From Orientallactaga sibirica (lineage: Eukaryota; Chordata; Mammalia; Rodentia; Dipodidae): a DNA stretch of 64,000 nucleotides. Both the position numbers and the translations under genes were made by a program. The notes beneath the pieces are model-generated. The model had not been told where the DNA came from. It ran no database searches and saw only the letters and a list, made by a program, of their open reading frames with translations. Where the stretch lies: NCBI GenBank assembly GCA_036365145.1, contig JAEOAD010000001.1, positions 105,091,001 through 105,155,000 of the forward strand, read 5' to 3'. Below are positions 44,260 through 55,365 of this stretch, piece after piece (position 1 is the first letter of the stretch; each line of letters opens with the position of its first letter).

Positions 44260-44648
44260 AATGTTTTTTTAATTATTTATTTAAGCCGGGCGTGGTGGCA
44301 CATGCCTTTAATCCCAGCACTCGAGAGGCAAAGGTAGGAGGATCACCATGAGTTCAAGGCCACCCTGAGACTACATAGTGAATTCCAGGTCATCCTGGGC
44401 TAGAGCAAGACCCTACCTCGAAAAACCACAAAAAATTATTTTATTATTTATGTATTTTCAAGCACAGAGAGAGAGAGAGAAAAGAGACGAAGAGAACGGG
44501 TGTTCCAGGGCTTCTAGCCACTGCAAACAAACTCCAGGTGCATGTGCCACTTTATGCATCTCGCTTTATGTGGGCACTGGGGAATCAAACCTAGATTGTT
44601 AGGTTTTGCAAGCAAGTGTCTTAACTGTTGAGCCACCTCTCCAGCCCC
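44260..44648 (-). mobile_element. tRNA-derived (B2-like) SINE, reverse, interrupted by a B1
   Basis: The AT-rich tail is split: taattatttatttaa lies before the B1 at 44285 and attattttattatttatgt after it. It ends gagccacctctccagcccc. Confidence 0.85.
44285..44437 (+). mobile_element. B1-like SINE inside a SINE tail
   Basis: Near-consensus B1 inserted in the AT-rich tail of a reverse SINE. Confidence 0.95.
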
Positions 44649-44841
44649 TAAGTAAGTGCACACACACACACAGACATACACACACAAAGATAAGTGTGTA
44701 AGAAGACAAGTATGAGCATCGTATCCAGAACCAGAGGCACTAGCACTGTCGAGTATTTTGATTCCTAGATGGTTCATTCACCCTGTGGCCCAAAAGGCAG
44801 TGGGTTTAGATTGGTCCTCTCCTGAGCATGTGTGTACAACA

Positions 44842-44880
<39 letters not shown>

Positions 44881-44904
44881 CCACCTTTCTAACCCATATA
44901 AGAT

Positions 44905-45364
44905 AGCTGTGGTGAGTAGTAGTTTTAGCTGTCCACATGACTGGGCCATGGGAACCCCAGATAGCTAGTCATTATTTCTGGTTGTGTCTATGAAGGTGTT
45001 TCTGGAAGAGCTAGCATTTGAACTGGTGGAGTCAGGAAGGCAGACTGTACTTCCCAAAGTCGATGGGAACAATTCAATGCACCGAGGGCTGGAGTAGGAC
45101 AGAAAGATGGAAGAAAGTGGGCTCCATGTGCCGACTACCTTACTGCTTGGACTGAAATATTGGTCTTTTCTGACTACACTGGACTTAACAGCATTGGCCC
45201 TTGTATTTCTCATGCCTTTGGCTTGAGCTAGAATCTGTACCACCAGCTTTCCTGGGTGGCCAGCAGGTCAAGGAACTTCTCAGCTTTCATAAATGGTTGA
45301 GCCAATTCCTGGTAAGTAAATATATATCCTGTACATTATGTTTCTCTGGAGAACCCTGATTAAT
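44905..45364 (+). mobile_element. ERVL MLT2-like LTR remnant
   Basis: Motifs in order: agctgtccacatgactgggc, tcattatttctggttgtgtc, agctagcatttgaactggtg, ccaccagctttcctgggtgg, gagccaattcctggtaagta and ctctggagaaccctgatta. This matches a widespread mammalian LTR that I assign to MLT2 from memory. A (CT)n run lies just before it (44842-44880). Confidence 0.6.
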
Positions 45365-45378
45365 AAAATAGCTATCTA

Positions 45379-45523
45379 GCTGGGTGTGGTGGCGCACATC
45401 TTTAATCCCAGCACTGGGGAGGCACAGGTAGGAGGATCACCATGAGTTCAAGGCCACCCTGAGACTACATAGTGAATTCCAGATCAGCCTGGTCTAGAGT
45501 GAAACCCTACCTTGAAAAACCAA

Positions 45524-45558
<35 letters not shown>

Positions 45559-45563
45559 AATAA
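45379..45563 (+). mobile_element. B1-like SINE with an (AATA)n tail
   Basis: Full body and about ten AATA units. Flanked by aaaatagctatct on both sides, an exact target duplication. Confidence 0.97.
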
Positions 45564-45574
45564 AATAGCTATCT

Positions 45575-46470
45575 GAAGCTGGTGTGCAAACTTCAGCCCA
45601 AAGACCCAGCAGAGGGAATTAGCCCATGTAAGGGACAACCTCACAACCACGCCTTTCAGCACTCCTTCAGTCTGATTCCTATGTCACCCAATGTCCAACA
45701 GCATGATGCCAATCCCTCCCACATCTGTCACCTCTTTAAAACTCAGAGGAGGGAAGCATGAGTTGGTTAATTGATTTGGCATTCCGAGTCTAAAGATTTA
45801 TTACCTCTTGGTCACTGTCTGATACTTTCTCATCTATGTATATTGGCTATAAGTGTCTCAACTGAGAGATCACTATATTATTCATGGTGTCATATTGTGA
45901 ATAATACTTCTTTAAAAAATAGTCTTCTGGAGATTTGCCTGGAAATTGAATTCTTCACCCATACTTTGGATCACTTGGAGATTCTCAACAGCCCGCAGAC
46001 CAAAAACGATCCACTGTCTATTTTTATGTGACCTACAAGCCAAGACTGAGCTTTGCATTTTAAGTAGTAGAAAAAAAATGACAGGAGAAAAAAAACCTGC
46101 GGCATGTAAAATTAAATGAAATTCAAATTTTAGTATCCATAAGTCCAGTTGCATTAGCACACATATGCTTGTTTACATATTGTCATGCCTGCCTTTGCAC
46201 AAAAGGACAGAGTAGTTACAACGGAGGCCACATAACTTAACATAACCCAGAAGATGAGGTGTGTAACCTCCCATCTGTGGATGGGACGTCATCCCAGTGT
46301 CTAGTAGAGCTGAATTGCAACGCCACACACCACCAGTAGGGGACTGAAACCACAAAGGTCTGAGTCTTAGAAAATGTATTCATCATCCAATAGGCAAAGA
46401 ATGAATGACAACCCAGCCAAACTCAGTTTTAAGCTCTAGATTTATAACAACACGTGGAAAAAAAAAATGT
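45575..46470. other. Unique non-coding DNA
   Basis: No repeat or gene recognised. Confidence 0.5.
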
Positions 46471-46567
46471 GAAGATAGCAAGATGACTAGAGGAGAAGAA
46501 GGAATTTAATGGAACTAGGAGGGGGATAAGAGAATGAAGGAGCAAATATCATCAAAATCTATTACAA

Positions 46568-46706
46568 GCCGGGCGTGGTGGCGCACGCCTTTAATCCCAG
46601 CACTCGGGAGGCAAAGATAGGAGGATCGACATGAGTTCAAGGCCACCCTGAGACTACATAGTTAATTCCAGGTCAGTCTGGACAAAAGCGAGACCCTACC
46701 TCGAAA

Positions 46707-46710
<4 letters not shown>
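46568..46710 (+). mobile_element. B1-like SINE
   Basis: Full B1 body. The expected A tail is replaced by a TA microsatellite. Confidence 0.95.

Positions 46711-46761
<51 letters not shown>
46711..46761. repeat. (TA)n microsatellite
   Basis: About 25 TA units growing from the B1 tail. Confidence 0.95.
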
Positions 46762-46764
<3 letters not shown>

Positions 46765-46795
46765 ACATAGATGAAATTGTCAAAAATAAAATAAA

Positions 46796-47680
46796 ACAAG
46801 CAAAACTCTGGGTTTTTTTTTTTTTAATGGAGCTAAGGTTCTACTAAAAGAGAGATAGGCATCAATCAATAAGAAGAAAAAGAAAAGAAAAGAAATACAT
46901 AGGATGTTAACCAAGACAAAGGATTCAGAGGGTTAAGGGAAAAGAGATAATGAGTCAAAATTGGGTGAGGGGAGGCATCACTGACAAGATGGCCATTTAG
47001 CAAAGCCCTGGGGGGTTGGTGGTGAGAAAGTAAGTCATGGATGGATCTCCAAGGAAAACTTCCCAGCCACAGGGAACAACAAATACAGGGTCCTGAGGTG
47101 GACTGTGCTCATGACAGTCAGCGAGTGATGAGGAGTGGAGCTGAGGTCAGGCTGGTAAGACATGGGCTCCTGTTATTCAGGTCTTGGGAGTGGCTATCTA
47201 GGCCACTTTATGTCTGGATGACAGCAATGTAAGCACTCCTCCCTGCCTTTGGATCTTTCATTCTTTACACCATGTCTTCCTCAGTGGTCCCTGAGCTTTG
47301 GAGGGTGTGATAGACTTGTCTCACTGCTGAACACTCTACTGTCACTTCTCAGCACTGCACATTTTTTAGTCACCCCAGTGGTGATGAGCTGACTTTTATT
47401 CTGATTGAGAAAGGAAGCCAGCAGAGGGTAATTTAATCTGATTTCCAAAGCCCTTTACTTAATATCTATTTGCAAAAAAAAAAAAAAAAAAAAAAAAAAT
47501 CAGCTACTTTAAATAAATAGGGCACACTATTACTTTTGAGTTCTTAAAATTAAAGAAATGAAATGTGTAAGAATATGCATTAAAAAGTTGAATAACAGGA
47601 AAGAGCTTGTTGGTGACTGTTCCAGCTACCATCCCTGCAAAACAAATCAACCCTAAGCTTGATGGTTTAAAAGAGCCAGG
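46796..47680. other. Unique DNA
   Basis: Includes a 26-A run at 47474-47499 with no SINE body in front of it. No gene recognised. Confidence 0.5.
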
Positions 47681-47682
47681 TT

Positions 47683-47705
47683 GGGCTGAAGGGATGGCTT
47701 AGCAG

Positions 47706-47740
<35 letters not shown>

Positions 47741-47950
47741 GCCCGCAAAGCCAAAGGACCTAGGTTCGATTCCCCAGGACCCACGTAAGACAGATGCACA
47801 AGGAGGCGTATGTATCTGGATTTCATTTGCAGTGGCTGGAGGCCCTGGTCTGCTCATTCTCTATCTATCTACCTCTTTTCTTTCTCTCTCTCTCTCTCTC
47901 TCTCTCAAATAAATAAATAAATATTTAAACAAAAAAAAAAAGAAAGAAAG
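47683..47950 (+). mobile_element. tRNA-derived (B2-like) SINE with an internal 32-T run
   Basis: The head ggctgaagggatggcttagc is followed by 32 T (47708-47739), then the element resumes at gcccgcaaagccaaagga. The T run replaces the usual gttaaggcgcttgcct. Confidence 0.9.
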
Positions 47951-47964
47951 AAAGGAGGAGTGTC

Positions 47965-48320
47965 CATAAAGCTTACAAATACTTTTTCTGCAAATACTTC
48001 CAGATTGACAAGAGTGTTACAGAGGTAGTACACAGAATTCTCATCTGCCCTTTATGCAGCTCCCACTAGTGGTTCACCTTATTGTCAAAAGTAAGGTACT
48101 TATAATAGGACTAACTAACTTAACACCCTATTGTCAAAAACAGACTTGCAGTACTATTAACTCACTTGACACATTCGTACCTCCTGTTTGTCCACTCATT
48201 TCCCTCTGCTGCTCCAAGAGACCTTCCAGGACCTCGTGTGGCATCTAGTTGTCATCTTCTTAGTCTCCTCCAGCCTGTCATAGGTTCTTGACCTCTCATG
48301 GCCTCGATAGCTTTCGAACA
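47965..48320 (+). mobile_element. Ancient L1M 3' UTR fragment
   Basis: Motifs agagtgttacagaggtagta, tggcatctagttgtcatctt, tagtctcctccagcctgtca and gcctcgatagctttcgaaca follow the order of a mammalian L1M 3' region that I recall. Adjacent in consensus to the fragment at 56860. Confidence 0.6.
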
Positions 48321-48324
48321 GTAG

Positions 48325-48670
48325 TAGTCAGAGCTGGGGAGATGGCTGAGTGATTAACAGCTCTTGTGCTTAATCTCTCAGGTTGAAGAGCACCAAATTT
48401 GACCCCCTCTCAATCCACAGGATGAAAACGAAGCTGGGCACAGAGGGTCTGTAACCCGGATCCATGAGGGGTTGGATGCGGGTGTACAGGGTTGGGAGGA
48501 CAAAGACTGGAGAAGCTCTGGGGCTTACTGACTGGCAGCAGCTCCGGGTTGAGGAAAAGATTCCATGTCTCAAGGAAATATACAGATGAGGGGTAAGAGA
48601 AGGACATCTGGCTTTCATATGCACACACATAGGGCACCTGCACCCACATGTGCATATACCACATACACAC
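48325..48670 (+). mobile_element. B4-type SINE, diverged
   Basis: ID-like head (gagctggggagatggctgag), B1-like middle (aagctgggcacagagggtct) and CACA-rich end. Confidence 0.7.
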
Positions 48671-48691
48671 CCCAAGATGATTATAGTCTTG

Positions 48692-48888
48692 AGTTTCGCA
48701 TGAATTTTTATTTATTTATTAGAGACAGAGAGAGAGAATGGGCATGCCAGGGCCTCTAGCCACTGCAAACAAACTCCAGACGCATGTGCCACCATATGCA
48801 GCTGGCTAACGTGGGACCTGGAGAATCGAACCAGGGTCCTTAGGCTTCACAGGCATGTGCCTTAACCGCTAAGCCATCTCTCCAGCCC
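48692..48888 (-). mobile_element. tRNA-derived (B2-like) SINE, reverse
   Basis: From tttttatttatttattagag to taagccatctctccagccc. Confidence 0.95.
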
Positions 48889-49925
48889 ATGACTGATGTT
48901 TTTTAAGTCAAAAAGCTATGGGGCTTGGAAGGAATCTTACAGGCGTTTCTCATTAACTCTCATCCAGGAACACATGATATCCACCTGTCTTACTACTGAG
49001 GCTGTTAAAATTGATACTAACCTTGGTTAAGGTGGTGCTTGTAGGGTCTATAGAAAGTTACTGGATTTCCACTTTCTTTGTTAAAATATTCAAGATTAGA
49101 GCTGAGTTCTAGTGGGAGGAACCTCTAGGCTTTTAAAAATACACAGTGCGCTAGGCCCAGCTGCCAGGAGCAGGGAGGGTCCTGCTCTGCCTGTTGACTT
49201 ACTGGTGACCTTGGATGAATCACTCAGTCTCCAAGAGCCAGGGTTTCCCTCCCTCTTATGAAACTCACCATGGTATCCCTGCCCCACAGCTGTCTCTCAA
49301 GAGTCTCGGGAGCTTTGTCTAGAAACACCCAGGGTTTCTGGAGTCTAGATCTGTCCCAGAGCCTGTGCTGATGACAGCCGAGGTCCTGTTCGTGGACTGG
49401 CAGTATTTCCCCATGCAGAAACCAACATTAGCACATCACCAGTGCCCCGCCCCCAAAAGGAATGAAGCCCTCACTGTTCTTATAGAAGGGTCTCATGTTC
49501 TAAACATGCTAACAAGGACTTCATGTAGAGAGAAATACCACAGGGGAATGTTTTTGTGAAGCATTATTTTGCAAAGTGGATAATTCCCCTGAATTAGCCT
49601 TTTTGTATAAAGTCAGCTTTTCGCTTATTGGATTTGCTTAAACCGAGGGGTTCTAGGAATTCCTTCCAAAGTACATACTGTTTTCGTGCAAATGCTTCTG
49701 AACAGACCAGTTTTCTACTATGTGGAATGGGCTCTGTTTCTGCTTATGGTGATGTTAGAATTGTCAATTATAGTAATTATGTCACAGCCCTGGAGGTTGG
49801 CTCTTTACTAGTAGAGAATTCCAGCCAATTTGTCTTTTTGACACTTGATGTTAGCAAGAACTAAACCCCGAGAAGTTTGCTGCCTGGGATTCTAGCAAGG
49901 TCAACGGCTTCGGCTTCCGTTTTTT
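48889..49925. other. Unique DNA with a MIR remnant and possible conserved block
   Basis: A MIR remnant at about 49185-49300 (cttactggtgaccttggatg). The segment 49540-49860 is AT-rich and evenly complex and could be conserved. No gene recognised. Confidence 0.45.
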
Positions 49926-50133
49926 AGTTTGTTGTTTGTTTTGAGACAGGGTCTCATATATCCCAGGCTGGCCTGGAACCCACTGTGTAGCGCAGGATCC
50001 TTCTGCCTCCATCCAGAACGCTGGGATTATAGGCACTGTCACTGCTCCTGATTTATGCGAAGACGGGGATTGAACCCAGGACTTTGGGCTTGTGAGGCAA
50101 GCACTCCACCAACTGAGCCACATCCCTAGCCCC
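49926..50133 (-). mobile_element. B1 plus ID composite, reverse
   Basis: Reverse B1 part (tttgagacagggtctcatat to ggattataggcactgtcact) joined to a reverse ID part (gggattgaacccaggacttt, actgagccacatccctagcc). Confidence 0.75.
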
Positions 50134-50134
50134 T

Positions 50135-50611
50135 GGGCTGTGTTTTTCTACCTACAGACATCAAGTATTTTCTTCCATTCCTTTGGAACACCATGTTCTC
50201 CATTCTTTTGAGCCACCACTTTGAGGGGACAAATTTTGTTCTTGCACAAGTCAAGTCACCCATCAGGAAACTAACAGGGAGGATGGCCCCTACAGCTGAG
50301 CATTATGGGGGCCCAAGTTCCACCCTGTGGAGACCACTTCTGAGTCCCCCCAACCCTTCACCTAGGATCCAGTTCTGGCAATCCTGGAACAGGGCTGGTG
50401 TGAAACAGGAATGCCATCAGGCCAAGCCTTTGGTGTCATCACTAAATTCATTTCTGTAACAGTTGCCGAGGCCCTCAGCAAGGGGAAATAGAACATTCTT
50501 TGTCCAAACTTTTCCCTGTAGCCATGACTGGATCACACAGGCACTGTGTACTATAGGTGCCCTGGTTGTCTAGGGAATGAAAATGGTATGAAAGTTGCCA
50601 ATTAAAACTGT
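50135..50611. other. Unique non-coding DNA
   Basis: No recognised repeat or gene. Confidence 0.55.
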
Positions 50612-50763
50612 TAGGAGCTGGAGAGATGGCTTAGCAGTTAAGGCGTTTGCCTGCAAAGCCAAAGAACCCCAGCTCGATTCCCCCAGTACCCACATGAGCC
50701 AGTTGTACAAGGTGGTGCATGCATCTGGAGTTCATTTGCAGTGGCTGGATGCCCTGGCACACC

Positions 50764-50815
<52 letters not shown>

Positions 50816-50864
50816 CCTTCCCTCTCTGAAATAAATAAATAAATAAAATATATTTTTTAAAAAT
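50612..50864 (+). mobile_element. tRNA-derived (B2-like) SINE with a (CT)22 tract
   Basis: Complete copy with CT run at 50768-50811. Flanked by aattaaaactgttagg and aaattatactgttagg. Confidence 0.95.
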
Positions 50865-50873
50865 TATACTGTT

Positions 50874-51022
50874 AGGTATGGTGGTGCACGCCTTTAATTC
50901 CAGCACTTGGGAGGCAGAGGTAGGAGGATTGCTGTTGAGTTTGAGGCCAGCTTAGGACAACATAGTGAATTCTAGGTCAGCCTGGGCTAGAGTGAGACCC
51001 TATCTCGAAAAAAAATTTTTTT
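50874..51022 (+). mobile_element. B1-like SINE
   Basis: Body following the SINE target copy, with the flank aattatact(g/a)tta before and after it. Confidence 0.95.
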
Positions 51023-51048
51023 AATTATACTATTAAAAAATGAAAGTG

Positions 51049-51203
51049 AGGGCTGGAGAGATGGCTTAGTGGCTAAGTGCTTGGCTATGAAGCCTAAGGA
51101 CCCCAGTTAGAGGCTCGATTCCCCAGTACCCATGTAAGCCAGATGCACAAGGTAGTGCATGCATCTGGAGTTCGTTTGCAGTGGATGGAGGCCCTGGTGC
51201 AAC

Positions 51204-51246
<43 letters not shown>

Positions 51247-51312
51247 ACTCTCAAATAAATAAAAATAAAGTAAAAAATTTTTAATAAAATAAAATTTTAA
51301 AATTTAAAAAAA
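51049..51312 (+). mobile_element. tRNA-derived (B2-like) SINE
   Basis: Complete copy with CT tract (51209-51243). Flanked by aaaaatgaaagtgag and aaaaatggaagtgac. Confidence 0.95.
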
Positions 51313-52315
51313 ATGGAAGTGACTTCATATCTCTCACCCTTGGAAAGTGATGCCAGGAGAGCTCCCTCCTCACTCTACCCTCCATAGCTAAGGTCTCTAC
51401 TTTCTCTGTTCCTTTCCACCTTCAAGCTGGTGCCTCTACCTGCCCCTACCTAGATAGCACACTGTCTTTTCTGAGTATCCAATGGGATCCTGTCCTTCAA
51501 GACTCAGATAGTTACAATATTTTTCCATTTATAAACTCCATTGCTTTAGCAAGAAATTTACTCTTCTTCCTAATCCTCACTTTCTTCAAAAGGAAAAATA
51601 GTATTATCTGTCTCTTGGGCTGCTACGAAGATGAAATGAACCACACCTTTCTATAGAAAAGGCTGACTGAATGTTGTTATACCTAAAATGCCAATGTCAC
51701 CTTCATCTGAACCCTTTCACCTTTTCCTATGACATCCTAGACAGAGCTCTGGGACCAGATTCTATTCTAATAGAAGGAGTGGGAAAGGTAGAGGTGTGAG
51801 ACAGACACGTAACCAGCAGAGGAAGAAGCCACTTTCCAAGAAGTCTCTCATGTTCCCATAACTGCAATCAGCCTTTATCAGGCACAACCTTATAGCCTTA
51901 GACTTCACAGATCTTTTATATTATATGGTCTGGGCAAAAGCTGAAAGACCGTTGGCCAATTTTGGACATTCATAATATTTTCATCTCTCTGACACATGTA
52001 AAACGGAGATAATATGTCTCAATAAGAAAATAATGTAAAACAGTAGGTTCTTAGGACATTATTCAACACAACAGGCTATGCACCGAGCCTTCCGATACAT
52101 GGCAGGGTGAGCAGTACGCTCATGTAATCTACCCTGGTGGACCTTAGACTGAGGAGGAAGACAGTATCATCAACACATTCTAATAAAGTACAGTGAGTCA
52201 TTTCATAGAGGAAGAGCAGGGAACTCAGGCTCTTAAAACTGGGAGGTTCAACCTAGGTTAAACACTTAGGGGTCAAGAAGAAGAGGAATGGAGGAAATAT
52301 AAAACGCAGAGAGTA
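51313..52315. other. Unique DNA with a MIR remnant
   Basis: A possible MIR at 51597-51685 (tattatctgtctcttgggct, aagatgaaatgaacc). No gene recognised. Confidence 0.5.
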
Positions 52316-52316
52316 A

Positions 52317-52466
52317 GCCAGGCGCGGTGGTACACGCCTTTAATCTCAGCAACCGAATGACTGAAGTAGGAGGATCACCATGAGTTTGAAGCCAACCTGG
52401 GGCTACAGAGTGAGTTCCAGGTCAGTCTGGACTACAGTGAGAACCTTGCCTAGGGGGGAAAACAAA
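52317..52466 (+). mobile_element. B1-like SINE
   Basis: Body gccaggcgcggtggtacacg to gagaaccttgcctagg. Flanks gcagagagtaag at about 52304 and 52467 form an exact target duplication. Confidence 0.95.
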
Positions 52467-53024
52467 GCAGAGAGTAAGATGTGAAGAAGAAAAAATGTAG
52501 GAAGAGAGAGTCATGGAGTGTGGGACAAGGTGATCATCTTGCCAACACTGTTCTGTTTCTCAGTCTTGGGCTCCAGATGGAATCTCCCTCATGCTTGGTT
52601 CCAGGGATAATTTCAGCCCCTTTCATATCAACTGGTTGAGGTGTCCCTGTGTATGACAAACAGTGGATGACATTCCTCATTCCTCTGACCACAGCAAATG
52701 CTTCAGGATGGTTCACGTAGAGCAGAGATACAGAGACTCTTTCTGGACCTGACTTAAAAAGCATCATTTGCTGTTGGCAGCCCTCTTCCATGCATCTTTC
52801 CAGTTGGGGAAGCCAGACTGAAGGCAGAGCCGATCTCTCATAGAGGCCAAGGCAAGAGAACTGCAGGACCAGAGGCCAAGCTTACCAACCACAGGTCTTC
52901 TCACCAACGCATGAGTCAGTCATTTTCCTTTGTTGTTTAAGCCAGCTTGAGCTGAGCTTTCTATTATTTGCAATGAATTATCCTAAGTACTATGCAAGGG
53001 AAGAGTAGTTAGAGCAGTCTGGAG
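52467..53024. other. Unique DNA left of the 33-bp array
   Basis: Near 52925-52985, gtttaagccagcttgagctg and tattatttgcaatgaa resemble the 3' end of MLT1-type LTRs, but only weakly. No gene recognised. Confidence 0.4.
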
Positions 53025-55365
53025 CAAGCATAGAAATGCCTGGTGATGTCATCATGTCAAGCATAGAAATGCCTAGTGATGTCATCATGCCAAGCATAGA
53101 AATGCCTAATGATGTCATCATGTCAAGCATAGAAATGCCTGTGGATGTCATCATGCCAAGCATAGAAATGCCTAATGATGTCATCATGTCAAGCATAGAA
53201 ATGCCTAGTGATGTCATCATACCAAGCATAGAAATGCCTGGCGAGTCATCATGTCAAGCATAGAAATGCCTAATGATGTCATCATGTCATGCATAGAAAT
53301 GCCTAGTGATGTCATCATGTCAAGCATAGAAATGCCTGGTGATGTCATCATGTCAAGCATAGAAATGCCTGGTGATGTCATCATGTCAAGCATAGAAATG
53401 CCTGGTGATGTCATCATGTCAAGCATAGAAATGCCTGGTGATGTCATCATGTCAAGCATAGAAATGCCTGGTGATGTCATCATGTCAAGCATAGAAATGC
53501 CTGGTGATGTCATCATGTCAAGCATAGAAATGCCTGGTGATGTCATCATGTCAAGCATAGAAATGCCTGGTGATGTCATCATGTCAAGCATAGAAATGCC
53601 TGGTGATGTCATCATGCCAAGCACAGAAATGCCTGGTGATGTCATCATGTCAAGCATAGAAATGCCTGGTGATGTCATCATGTCAAGCATAGAAATGCCT
53701 GGTGATGTCATCATGTCAAGCATAGAAATGCCTGGTGATGTCATGATGTCATCATGCCTGGTGATGTCATCATGTCAACAGAAATGCCTGGTGATGTCAT
53801 CATGTCAAGCATAGAAATGCCTGGTGATGTCATCATGCCTGGTGATGTCATCATGTCAATGCCTGGTGATGTCATAGAAATGCCTGGTGATCATCATCAT
53901 GAAATCAATGATGTCATCATAGAAATGCCTGGTGATGTCATCATGTCAAGCATAGAAATGCCTGGTGATGTCATCATGTCAAGCATAGAAATGCCTGGTG
54001 ATGTCATCATGTCAAGCATAGAAATGCCTGGATGTCATGATGAAATGCCTGGTGATGTCATCATGTCAAGCATAGAAATGCCTGGTGATGTCATCATGTC
54101 ATAGAAATGCCTGGTGATGTCATCATGTCAAGCATAGAAATGCCTGGTGATGTCATCATGTCAAGCACAGAAATGCCTGGTGATGTCATCATGTGATGTC
54201 ATCATGTCATCAAGCATAGAAATGCCTGGTGATGTCATCATGTCAAGCACAGAAATGCCTGGTGATGCCTGGTGATGTCATCATGCCTGGTGATGTCAAT
54301 GCATAGAAATGCCTGGTGATGTCATCATGTCAAGCACAGAAATGCCTGGTGATGTCATCATGTCAAGAAATGCCTGGTGATGTCAAATAGAAATGCCTGG
54401 TGATGTCATCATGTCAAGCATAGAAATGCCTGGTGATGTCATCATGTCAAGCATAGAAATGCCTGGTGATGTCATCATGTCAAGCATAGAAATGCCTGGT
54501 GATGTCATCATGTGATGAAATGCCTGGTGATGTCATCATGTCAAGCATAGAAATGCCTGGTGATGTCATCATGTCAAGCATAGAAATGCCTGGTGATGTC
54601 ATCATGTCAAGCATAGAAATGCCTGGTGATGTCATCATGTCAAGCACAGAAATGCCTGGTGATGTCATCATGTCAAGCACAGAAATGCCTGGTGATGTCA
54701 TCATGTCAAGCACAGAAATGCCTGGTGATGTCATCATGTCAATGCCTGGTGATGTCATCATAGAAATGCCTGGTGATGTCATCATGTCAAGCATAGAAAT
54801 GCCTGGTGATGTCATCATAGAAATGCCTAATGATGTCATCATGTCAAGCATAGAAATGCCTGGTGATGTCATCATGTCATAGAAATGCCTGGTGATGTCA
54901 TCATGTCAAGCATAGAAATGCCTGGTGATGTCATCATGTCAAGCATAGAAATGCCTGGTGATGTCATCATAGAAATGCCTGGTGATGTCATCATGTCAAG
55001 CATAGAAATGCCTGGTGATGTCATCATGTCAAGCATAGAAATGCCTGGTGATGTGTCATAGAAATGCCTGGTGATGTCATCATAGAAATGCCTGGTGATG
55101 TCATCATGTCAAGCATAGAAATGCCTGGTGATGTCATCATGTCAAGCATAGAAATGCCTGGTGATGTCATCATGCCAAGCATAGAAATGCCTGGTGATGT
55201 CAAGCATAGAATGCCTGGTGATGTCATCATGTCATAGAAATGCCTGGTGATGTCATCATGTCAAGCATAGAAATGCCTGGTGATGTCATCATGCCAAGCA
55301 TAGAAATGCCTGGTGATGTCATCATGCCAAGCATAGAAATGCCTGGTGATGTCATCATGTCAAGC
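53025..55365. repeat. 33-bp minisatellite array, about 2.34 kb
   Basis: Unit aagcatagaaatgcctggtg + atgtcatcatgtc, 33 bp, about 70 copies. Units at 53025-53330 carry point variants. 53331-53740 is nearly uniform. From 53740 on many units are shortened, often at the tgatgtcatcatg segment. 33 is a multiple of three and the unit is free of stops in one frame on each strand: MSSIEMPGDVI per unit on plus, GISMLDMMTSP on minus. No promoter, splice context or signal peptide is visible, so I treat it as non-coding satellite DNA. Confidence 0.97.

Larger units (their letters stand above)
46475..46795 (+). mobile_element. L1-like 3' end interrupted by a B1
   Basis: The run gatgactagaggagaagaag, gaactaggagggggataaga and gatgaaattgtcaaaaataa resembles L1 3' ends of the 30885 type, split by a B1 and a TA repeat. 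Tentative. Confidence 0.45.

Noticed and set aside
53025..55365. The 33-bp periodic array as a CRISPR array
   Set aside because: There are no unique spacers. The whole unit repeats, and the surrounding DNA is mammalian.
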